NCBI GenBank assembly: GCA_964615765.1
Contig: CAZTQN010000053.1
Location: 1-20,700, forward strand
From: CAZTQN01 sp964615765
GTDB taxonomy: Bacteria; Planctomycetota; Phycisphaerae; Phycisphaerales; UBA1924
Reading direction: 5' to 3'
Length of the DNA stretch: 20,700 nt
In this document: positions 14,441 through 20,700 of the stretch, in pieces
How the letters are laid out: every line of letters begins with the position of its first letter
How positions within the stretch are numbered: position 1 is the stretch's first letter
Program-made: the position numbers and the translations under genes
Notes under the pieces: generated by a model
What the model was told of the DNA's origin: nothing
Databases searched by the model: none
Seen by the model: only the letters and a program-made list of their open reading frames with translations

Positions 14441-15294
14441 GCGGCCCGTCGACCAGCGGCCCGGCCAGAACATTCGTGCATGTGGTCGCGTACGCGCTCG
14501 CGCTGGTGACGCTCGTGCCGTTCGTGTGGCTGGTGTGCGGCGCGTTCAAGCGCAACGAGGACTTCTTTACCTCGGCGTTCCTGCCCGTCGGCGAGGACGG
14601 GCGGATTGATCTGTCGCGGTTCACGCTCGACAACTTCCGCGAGCTGTTCTCCGGCACGCCCGTGCTGCGGGCCCTGCTCAACTCCGTGTTCCTGTCGTCG
14701 GTGACGGCGGTGGTGGCGACGCTGGTGTGCGCGATGGCGGGGTATGCGCTGGCGCGATACGCGTTCCGCGGTCGCGGCGTGATGCTCGGAATCGTGCTCG
14801 CGTCGGTCATCATCCCCCCCACGCTCGTGCTCGCGCCCGGGTATCAGCTCCTGTACCGGCTGGACCTCCTGGATTCGTTCACCGGGCTGATCTTGCCGGC
14901 GGCGGCGCCCGCGTTCGGCGTGTACCTGTTCCGCCAGGCGACGCTGTCGTCGGTGCCGACGCAGTTGATCGAGGCGGCCCGGATCGACGGGAGCGGGGAG
15001 CTGCGGATCTTTTTCGCGGTGGCGCTGCCGCTGCTGAGGCCGATGGTCGGCGCGTTCATGCTGATCACGTTCCTCGGGGTGTGGAACAACTTCATCGCGC
15101 CGCAGGTGGTTCTGCAGAGCGAGAGCAAGTTCCCGCTGTCGGTTGCGGTGGCGCAGCTCAAGGGTGTGTACTACCAGGACTACGGTCTGCAGATCGCTGG
15201 GGCGTTGGTGTCGGTGGCGCCGGTGCTGGCGCTGTTCCTGCTGCTTCAGCGGGAGTTCATTTCCGGGTTGACTAGCGGGGCCGTCAAGGAATGA
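14437..15294 (+). CDS. ABC sugar transporter permease (MalG/UgpE type)
   Basis: 285 residues, carbohydrate ABC permease of the MalG/CUT1 group. TM1 lies at about 14-35; later helices are near 80-105, 115-135, 148-165, 205-225 and 255-272. The EAA loop reads EAARIDGSGELRIFFAVALP (179-198). I chose GTG at 14437, which overlaps the previous stop as GTGA, over a longer in-frame start at 14356 that would run deep into the preceding gene and add a non-membrane Arg-rich tail. It is the second half of the importer. The ATP-hydrolysing subunit is not encoded nearby. Confidence 0.94.
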   Translation: MSGPSTSGPARTFVHVVAYALALVTLVPFVWLVCGAFKRNEDFFTSAFLPVGEDGRIDLSRFTLDNFRELFSGTPVLRALLNSVFLSSVTAVVATLVCAMAGYALARYAFRGRGVMLGIVLASVIIPPTLVLAPGYQLLYRLDLLDSFTGLILPAAAPAFGVYLFRQATLSSVPTQLIEAARIDGSGELRIFFAVALPLLRPMVGAFMLITFLGVWNNFIAPQVVLQSESKFPLSVAVAQLKGVYYQDYGLQIAGALVSVAPVLALFLLLQREFISGLTSGAVKE

Positions 15295-16754
15295 CGACGT
15301 CTCCGAGGAGCAGTGGCATGATGTTCCCGAAGAACTTTGCGTGGGGTGCGGCGTCGAGCGCGTACCAGATCGAAGGGGCCGCGACGGCGGACGGGCGCGG
15401 CGCCTCGGTGTGGGACGAGTTCTGCAAGCGTCCCGACGCGGTGCACAACCGGGACACGGGCGAGGTCGCGTGCGATCACTACCACCGCTACCTGGGCGAC
15501 GTGGCGCTGATGAAGTCGATCGGGCTGCGGGCGTACCGGCTGTCGATCGCCTGGCCGCGCGTGCTGCCGGAGGGGACGGGCGCGGGCAACGCGAAGGGGC
15601 TGGAGTTCTACGACCGGCTGGTGGACGCGCTGCTGGAGGCGGGCATCGAGCCGTGGGTCACGCTGTTCCACTGGGACATGCCGCAGGCGCTGTTCAACCG
15701 GGGCGGGTGGCTGAACCGGGACAGCGCGGCGTGGTTCGCGGAGTACGCGGCGGTGATGGCGGCCCGCCTGGGCGACCGCGTCAACAACTGGATCACGCTC
15801 AACGAGCCGCAGGTGTACATCGGGCTCGGACACGCCGACGGCAAGCACGCGCCGGGGCTCAAACTCCCGCTGAAGGACTGCCTGCTGGCGACGCACCACT
15901 CGCTGCTGGCCCACGGGCGGGCGGTGCAGGCGCTGCGAGCCTGTGCGCCGCGGGCGATCCGCGTCGGCTGGGCGCCCGTGGGGCATGTCTCCGTGCCCGC
16001 GAGCGACTCGCCGGCGGACCTTGACGCGGCGCGGCACGCGATGTTCTCCATCCGTCGCAAGGACGCCTGGAACAACACGTGGTACGCCGACCCGATCTGC
16101 CTCGGGCACTACCCCGCGGACGGGCTCGAGCTCTTCGGCGACGACGCGCCGACGCCCCACGAGGGCGACATGAAGACGATCTGCCAGCCGCTGGATTTCT
16201 ACGGACTGAACATTTACAGCGGCGAGACGGTGAAGGCGGGCGCGGAGGGCGAGCCGGTGACGATCCCCGCGCACGCCGGGGCGCCGGTGACGACGTTCCG
16301 CTGGCTGATCAAGCCCGAGGTGCTGTACTGGGGCCCGCGCCTGATCGCCGAGCGGTACCGCCTGCCGATCGTCATCACCGAGAACGGGATGGCCAACGTC
16401 GACTTTGTCGATCTGGACGGGCGCGTGCAGGACCCGCAGCGGATCGACTACACCCGGCGGCACCTGCTGCAGCTCGGGCGGGCGATCGAGGACGGGGTCG
16501 ACATCCGCGGCTATTTCCACTGGTCCATCATGGACAACTTCGAGTGGGCCGAGGGATACCGCGAACGCTTCGGGCTGACCTACGTCGACTACCGCACGCA
16601 GCAGCGCACGCTGAAGGATTCGGCAATCTGGTACCGCACGATCATCGAAAGCGACGGTGCGGCGCTGGCCCACGCGCCGGGGCGTGCGGCGGGGGCGGTG
16701 GTCCGCAACGGTCTGATGGGTTCGTCCACACACAGTCAGGGAGGCACGCGATGA
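15291..16754 (+). CDS. Cytoplasmic GH1 beta-glucosidase
   Basis: A 487-residue retaining glycosidase. The family start FPKNFAWGAASSAYQIEGA (12-30) is followed by the acid/base TLNEP (Glu172) and nucleophile ITENG (Glu364), with the substrate-binding WSIMDNFEWAEGY at 411-423. There is no signal peptide, so it acts on imported oligosaccharides, releasing glucose from beta-linked gluco-oligomers such as laminaribiose. ATG 15291 overlaps the permease stop (ATGA); ATG 15318 or 15321, directly before FPKNF, are possible alternatives. The C-terminal 30 residues after the barrel are Ala/Gly-rich and probably disordered. Its stop overlaps the GH16 start. Beta-galactosidase or 6-phospho activity is less likely: no PTS is present and the glucan context is strong. 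Confidence 0.96.
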   Translation: MTTSPRSSGMMFPKNFAWGAASSAYQIEGAATADGRGASVWDEFCKRPDAVHNRDTGEVACDHYHRYLGDVALMKSIGLRAYRLSIAWPRVLPEGTGAGNAKGLEFYDRLVDALLEAGIEPWVTLFHWDMPQALFNRGGWLNRDSAAWFAEYAAVMAARLGDRVNNWITLNEPQVYIGLGHADGKHAPGLKLPLKDCLLATHHSLLAHGRAVQALRACAPRAIRVGWAPVGHVSVPASDSPADLDAARHAMFSIRRKDAWNNTWYADPICLGHYPADGLELFGDDAPTPHEGDMKTICQPLDFYGLNIYSGETVKAGAEGEPVTIPAHAGAPVTTFRWLIKPEVLYWGPRLIAERYRLPIVITENGMANVDFVDLDGRVQDPQRIDYTRRHLLQLGRAIEDGVDIRGYFHWSIMDNFEWAEGYRERFGLTYVDYRTQQRTLKDSAIWYRTIIESDGAALAHAPGRAAGAVVRNGLMGSSTHSQGGTR

Positions 16755-18205
16755 GCGTCCGGAAGTGCATCGGTGTCGGAATGGTCAGCACCCTGGGCGT
16801 CCTCACGCAGGCCTTGCCCGCCGCGGGGAGTTCGGCGAACGTGCCCGGCTGGCGGCTGGTGTGGAGCGAGGAGTTCCTGGGCACGTCGCTGCGCGGCAAT
16901 ACGTGGACGGCGGAGAACATCCCCTGGCCGTACAACGCGGAGCTGCAGTACTACGCGCCCAGCAACGCCACCGTCGCCGACGGGCTGTTGATCATCAAGG
17001 GAGAGCGCCGCACCGTGGGCGGGCGGCAGTACGCCTCGGCCCGCATCAACACGCGCGGCAAGTTCGCGCAGCAGTTCGGCCGCTTCGAAGCCCGCATGAT
17101 GGTGCCCGCCGGACGCGGGTATTGGCCCGCGTTCTGGCTGCTCCCAGCGGCGGACGTGTGGCCGCCCGAGATCGACGTGATGGAAATCACCGGCGACCAG
17201 CCCAACCGCGTGCTGATGACGCAGCACTGGCCCCAGCCGGGCGGCGTGGCGTCGTGGGGCGGGTCGTACGTGGGCCCGAACTTCGCCGCGGGCTTCCACG
17301 AGTTCGCCGTCGAGTGGTCGCCGGGGCGCATCGACTGGTTCGTCGATGACGTGCTGCGGTTCACGACCACCACCAACGTGCCCGCCGAGCCCATGTACGT
17401 GATCCTGAATCTCGCCATCGGCGGGACGCTGCCGGGCAATCCGGACGCTTCGACGGTGTTCCCGGGGTTCTTGTACGTCGACTGGGTGCGGGTGTATCAG
17501 CGCGATCTGCCGCTCGCGAACCCGGGCTTCGAGACGGTTGGCACGGGCGGCACGATCACGTCGTGGCAGACGTTCGGGAACGCGGGCGCCTCGACGACGG
17601 GTGCGAACAGCGGGACACGGAGCGTGCGCATCGGCGGGATCGCCGGTGCCGGGCCGTACTACGCCGGCGCGTTCCAGGATCTGCCCGCCTCGCCGGGGCA
17701 GGCGTGGCGTGCGACGACCGTCGGGCGGCACTTCCCGGCCGACCGGCTGGTCACGGGCGCGTCGGTCGTGCTGAAGGTCGAGTGGTACAACGCGAGCGGG
17801 ACGCAGATCAGCTTCGCCGAGATCCCGGCGATCACGTCGACGTCGCCGACGGGCACCGCGATCCCTGCGACGCTGGACGCCATCGCGCCGGCGGGCACGG
17901 CCCGGGCCCGCGTGGCGCTGGTGATGGTGCAGACCGGCACCGGCTCCGGCAACGCGTACTTCGACGACATGACCTTTACCTACGCCACGCCGGGGCCGAT
18001 CGCGCCCTGCTTCGCCGACTTCAACCAGGACGGCACTGTCTCGGTGCAGGACCTGTTCACGTACCTGACGGCGTACTTCCAGAACTGCGCCGGGGAAGCC
18101 GGCGTGACGTGCAACGGCAAGACCGTCGACGTCGACGCCTCCGGCCAGATCACCGTCAACGACCTGTTCACCTACCTGACGCTGTACTTCTCAGGATGCC
18201 CGTGA
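16751..18205 (+). CDS. Secreted GH16 endo-beta-glucanase (laminarinase) with CBM and dockerin
   Basis: 484 residues. A signal peptide covers about 1-26. The GH16 jelly roll is at 33-251 with WSEEF, the active-site motif EIDVMEITG (nucleophile Glu140, Asp142, acid/base Glu145) and GYWPAFWLLP. EIDVME with an intervening residue is the beta-bulge form typical of laminarinases and not of lichenases. A sugar-binding-like module (254-411: LANPGFETV … AYFDDMTF) follows. Two dockerin-like units complete it (420-446 DFNQDGTVSVQDLFTYL; 458-483 DVDASGQITVNDLFTYL). ATG 16751 has GGAGG seven bases upstream and overlaps the GH1 stop. It should cleave beta-1,3-glucan outside the cytoplasm, complementing GH81. 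It ends 14 bases before the convergent regulator. The terminal residues are GCP, not the GC seen in the other two dockerins. Confidence 0.95.
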   Translation: MSVRKCIGVGMVSTLGVLTQALPAAGSSANVPGWRLVWSEEFLGTSLRGNTWTAENIPWPYNAELQYYAPSNATVADGLLIIKGERRTVGGRQYASARINTRGKFAQQFGRFEARMMVPAGRGYWPAFWLLPAADVWPPEIDVMEITGDQPNRVLMTQHWPQPGGVASWGGSYVGPNFAAGFHEFAVEWSPGRIDWFVDDVLRFTTTTNVPAEPMYVILNLAIGGTLPGNPDASTVFPGFLYVDWVRVYQRDLPLANPGFETVGTGGTITSWQTFGNAGASTTGANSGTRSVRIGGIAGAGPYYAGAFQDLPASPGQAWRATTVGRHFPADRLVTGASVVLKVEWYNASGTQISFAEIPAITSTSPTGTAIPATLDAIAPAGTARARVALVMVQTGTGSGNAYFDDMTFTYATPGPIAPCFADFNQDGTVSVQDLFTYLTAYFQNCAGEAGVTCNGKTVDVDASGQITVNDLFTYLTLYFSGCP

Positions 18206-18219
18206 TCCACGCGGCCCGA

Positions 18220-19278
18220 TCAGAAGTTCACCACGGTGCTGCTCTCCCGCACGATCAGTCGTGTCGGGAGTTTGCTGCACACCGTTTCCGCGGCCCGGTT
18301 CTCGATGCGCCGGACCAGCAGGCGGACGGCCATCGCGCCCATCTCCTGCATCGGCAGCGCGACCGTCGACAGCGTCGGGCGGACCAGGCGCGAGATCTGC
18401 GAGTCGTTGAACCCGACGATGCGGATCGCGTCGGGGATCTTCACGCCCGCGTCTTCCGCGACGTGCATGACCCCGCAGGCGATCTTGTCGTTCGCCGCCA
18501 GCACGCCCACGCACCCCTCGCGCTTCTTGGCGCCGGGGGACTGCAGCATGCGGACGCCCCACTCCTTGCCCCACTCGACGGCGTACTCGCCGAAGACGAC
18601 CTGGTCGGCGGTGACGGTGTGCCCGCGGGACTTGAGCGCGTCGGTGAAGGCCTTGGCGCGCTGGAGGCTGTCGAAGTTTCCCCTCGGCCCGCCGACGAAG
18701 TACAGATCGCGCGGCGCGACCCAGCGGAGCAGGTGCTCCACGGCTTCGTGCGTCCCGCGGTCGTTGTCGAGCACCACGCTGTCGAGCCCGCGGGCGCTGA
18801 GGTCGGTGTCGATGACCACGGTGGGCACGCCCGAGGCGCGGACTTCGTCGGCCAGCGGGTCTTCCTTCTCGGTGAGCACGACCAGCAGGGCGTCGATGAG
18901 GTCGGACCCGACGATGCGACGGCGGGCGTGCCCGTCGACGCTCGTGGCGATGGTCGTCATCATGAGGTGATAGCCCTGGCGGGTCGCCTCTTCGTCGGCG
19001 CCGTGCAAGAGCCAGGTCATGAACTCGCCGTGGAACCGGGGCAGGGCCAGGCCGATGACGTGGCTCTCACGCCCGCCGGCGGTCGGGCTCATGACATAGC
19101 CGAGCCGCTCGATGGCTTTCTGAACGCGGGCCGCGGTTTCCGGGGCGACCCGGTCGGGCTCGTTCATGACACGGCTGACGGTGGAAATCGAGACCTTGGC
19201 CAGGGCGGCCACATCCCGGATGCTGGCAGCGCCCTTCCTGGGCCGGTCCGCGCGTTTGTCCGCCTTTCGGTCGTTCAC
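18220..19278 (-). CDS. LacI-family transcriptional regulator (second)
   Basis: 352 residues: a basic N-terminal extension (1-17), helix-turn-helix at 19-38 (SIRDVAALAKVSISTVSRVM), then a sugar-binding effector domain from residue ~73 (HVIGLALP) with IVGFNDSQISRL near the C-terminus. The GTG start at 19278 has no obvious Shine-Dalgarno sequence, and no in-frame start between it and the HTH looks better. The hinge (13 residues between GY and IGL, SPTAGGRE) is also shorter than usual and lacks the hinge leucine. It faces away from the GH-A glycosidase gene with only 20 bases between start codons, and converges on GH16 with a 14-base gap. It probably regulates itself and the divergent glycosidase. 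The effector is unknown. Confidence 0.93.
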   Translation of the reverse strand: MNDRKADKRADRPRKGAASIRDVAALAKVSISTVSRVMNEPDRVAPETAARVQKAIERLGYVMSPTAGGRESHVIGLALPRFHGEFMTWLLHGADEEATRQGYHLMMTTIATSVDGHARRRIVGSDLIDALLVVLTEKEDPLADEVRASGVPTVVIDTDLSARGLDSVVLDNDRGTHEAVEHLLRWVAPRDLYFVGGPRGNFDSLQRAKAFTDALKSRGHTVTADQVVFGEYAVEWGKEWGVRMLQSPGAKKREGCVGVLAANDKIACGVMHVAEDAGVKIPDAIRIVGFNDSQISRLVRPTLSTVALPMQEMGAMAVRLLVRRIENRAAETVCSKLPTRLIVRESSTVVNF

Positions 19279-19298
19279 GAGGGAAACGTAGGCACACC
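19279..19298. promoter_or_regulatory. 20-base divergent gap between LacI and GH-A starts
   Basis: The start codons of two divergent genes are only 20 bases apart, so both promoters must lie largely within the opposite coding sequence. GAGGG near 19280-19284 and AGG at 19290-19292 are the only purine-rich candidates for the plus-strand gene. No palindromic operator or copy of the 8436/8766 motif is visible here. Confidence 0.35.
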
Positions 19299-20627
19299 AT
19301 GATCCGCAACACGCTCTTGACCCTGTCGATCGCTGTGTTCTTTCTGGCGGGCGCCGCGGCGCACGCCGGCGCCTCCTCCTCCGGGGCGGCTTCCGTCGAA
19401 CCGGGCGGGCCGAGCCGGGTGGAACTCGCCGGGGAGCCGGGGAAGTGGCGGCTTTTGCGCAACGGCGAGCCGTACTTCATCCTCGGGGCCGGCGGGCAGA
19501 CGCACCTGGACCTCTTGGCCCGCCTGGGCGGGAACTCGATCCGCACCTGGGGGGCCGACGACATCGGCGCGGTGCTCGATAAGGCCCACCAGCACGGGCT
19601 GACGGTGACGGTCGGCATCTGGCTGGAGCACCCGCGGCACGGGTTCAACTACAACGACCCGGCGTTTGTCGCGACGCTGCTGGACAAGGCCCGGGCCGCC
19701 GTGCAGCAGTACAAGGACCACCCCGCCCTCTTGATGTGGGGCGTGGGCAACGAGATGGAGGGCGAGGGGAAGGACGCGGCGATCTGGTCCGCCGTCAACT
19801 CCGTCGCCTCGCTCATCAAGCAGCTTGACCCCAACCACCCGACGATGACGGTGATCGCGGAAATCGGTGAAGACGGCGTCAAGGCCCGCAACATTCACCG
19901 CCTGTGCCCGGACATCGACGTGATCGGCATCAACGCCTACGGCGGGGGCGCGTCGGTCGCCGAGCGGTACGCCAAGGCCGGGGGCACCAAGCCCTTCGTC
20001 ATCACCGAGTTCGGCCCGAAGGGCGCGTGGGAGATCGGGCGGAACGCCATCGGCGCGCCCGTCGAAGCGACCAGCAACGAGAAGGTCGCCGACTATGTGG
20101 GGACGTACACCGGCTCGGTGAAGGGGCGTGAGGGCCGATGCCTGGGGTCGTACGCGTTCCTGTGGGGCAACAAGGTCGAGACGACCACGACGTGGTTCGG
20201 CCTGCTGCTGCCCGATGGCACGCGCCTGGCCGCGACCGACGCGCTGAGCACGCTGTGGACGGGCAAGGCCCCGGCCAACCGGTGCCCGGAGATCCGCCCG
20301 CTCACCGTCACGCCCGGCGATCGAGGGCAGCCCGGGGCGACGGTGCGCATCGCCCTCAGCGCGTCGGACCCGGACGGCGACACGCTCGCGGCGGAGTGGA
20401 CGCTGCTGCGCGAGAGCGGGCAGTACGTGACGGGCGGCGACCACATGGCCACGCCCGAGACGATCGCCGCGTCGATCGTGCGCTCCGACCTCAGCGGGGC
20501 GGACATCCGCCTGCCGAGCGAGCCGGGGATGTACCGCGTGTACGCGATCGTGCGCGACGGGAAGGGCAACGGGGCGACGGCGTCGCTCCCGCTGCTGGTC
20601 GACGGGCCCGCCAAGCCCGGGCGATAA
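19299..20627 (+). CDS. Secreted clan GH-A TIM-barrel glycoside hydrolase, family unresolved
   Basis: 442 residues. A signal peptide (1-23, ending AHA) is followed by an (alpha/beta)8 barrel at about 50-325. LLRNGEPYFILGAGG, GGNSIRTWGADD and HGLTVTVGIWLEHP are typical of GH2/GH5-like clan GH-A barrels. The acid/base candidate is Glu152 in WGVGNEM and the nucleophile candidate Glu237 in VITEFGP. A C-terminal beta-sandwich (about 330-436, LSASDPDGDTLAAEW, YRVYAIVRDG) resembles PKD/Ig-like modules. It lacks the N-terminal domains of full GH2 enzymes. GH5, GH2-like and GH158 (a beta-1,3-glucanase family) are all possible. Context favours activity on beta-1,3-glucan or its side chains. There is no dockerin, unlike the other secreted enzymes. 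The start is set by the signal peptide. It is probably controlled by the divergent LacI protein. Confidence 0.88.
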   Translation: MIRNTLLTLSIAVFFLAGAAAHAGASSSGAASVEPGGPSRVELAGEPGKWRLLRNGEPYFILGAGGQTHLDLLARLGGNSIRTWGADDIGAVLDKAHQHGLTVTVGIWLEHPRHGFNYNDPAFVATLLDKARAAVQQYKDHPALLMWGVGNEMEGEGKDAAIWSAVNSVASLIKQLDPNHPTMTVIAEIGEDGVKARNIHRLCPDIDVIGINAYGGGASVAERYAKAGGTKPFVITEFGPKGAWEIGRNAIGAPVEATSNEKVADYVGTYTGSVKGREGRCLGSYAFLWGNKVETTTTWFGLLLPDGTRLAATDALSTLWTGKAPANRCPEIRPLTVTPGDRGQPGATVRIALSASDPDGDTLAAEWTLLRESGQYVTGGDHMATPETIAASIVRSDLSGADIRLPSEPGMYRVYAIVRDGKGNGATASLPLLVDGPAKPGR

Positions 20628-20648
20628 ACCGCCGCGGGCCGGGAGAAG

Positions 20649-20700
20649 AGCCACCTGTCGGACTTGAACCGACGACCTGCGGTTTACAAAACCCCGGGGC
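20649..20700 (-). tRNA. tRNA, probably Thr(TGT), 5' part beyond the window
   Basis: The minus strand shows a 3' tRNA half. A G-rich anticodon arm carries the loop TTTGTAA (20690-20684, anticodon TGT at 20688-20686). A 5-base variable loop, a perfect T stem GTCGG/CCGAC around TTCAAGT, the acceptor strand AGGTGGC (20656-20650) and discriminator T follow. CCA is not encoded. One G-G mismatch (20694/20680) appears in the anticodon stem. The D arm and 5' acceptor strand lie outside, so identity is provisional. Confidence 0.8.

Noticed and set aside
1..20700. Insertion sequence, prophage or integrative element
   Set aside because: No transposase, integrase or terminal inverted repeats were found. 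The tRNA at the right edge is a possible integration site in principle, but no attachment repeat was seen.

Overview
The window looks like a chromosomal segment from a planctomycete of the Phycisphaerae type. This is inferred from four traits seen together: very high GC, secreted proteins ending in the single-EF-hand 'GC-type' dockerin (…YFAGC at the stop codon), a PEP-CTERM-like tail ending in RRRR, and a pseudopilin-type GFTLIELLVVIAIIALLIGILLPAL protein inside a sugar locus. No 16S gene is present, so the assignment is indirect.

Left part (1-4731, all minus strand): the 3'-truncated body of an adenosine-deaminase-family hydrolase, then two methyl-accepting chemotaxis proteins in tandem. 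Their sensor halves are unrelated, but their signalling halves encode 229 identical residues in a row and are about 99% identical in DNA.

Centre and right (4732-20627): a beta-1,3-glucan (laminarin-type) utilisation locus. On the minus strand lie a secreted GH81 endo-beta-1,3-glucanase with a CBM6 nested in its catalytic domain and two dockerin repeats, and upstream of it a secreted PEP-CTERM-like sugar-binding-fold protein. Divergently on the plus strand come a secreted CBM-like/Cys-rich/dockerin protein, a LacI regulator, a pseudopilin-like protein, and a tightly coupled run: sugar-binding protein, two ABC permeases, cytoplasmic GH1 beta-glucosidase and secreted GH16 laminarinase. Each of the four junctions in that run is a 4-base start/stop overlap. 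A second LacI regulator (minus) and a divergent secreted clan GH-A glycosidase close the locus. A partial tRNA, probably Thr(TGT), runs off the right edge.

Proposed logic: GH81, GH16 and perhaps the GH-A enzyme cut the glucan outside the cytoplasm. The sugar-binding-fold and dockerin proteins hold enzyme or substrate near the surface. The ABC system imports oligosaccharides, and GH1 finishes them to glucose. No transporter ATPase, cohesin or TonB/SusCD system is present here.

The most striking unexplained signal is in the 538-base divergent region (8338-8875). Two promoter-operator units, one facing each way, share a 15-base near-palindrome (CTGAAACAGTTGCAG) whose last six bases form the -35, a 17-base spacer, and GGTAGTCTG at the -10. 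Both sit about 105 bases from the start codon they serve. This reads as a regulon operator, probably for a LacI-family protein.
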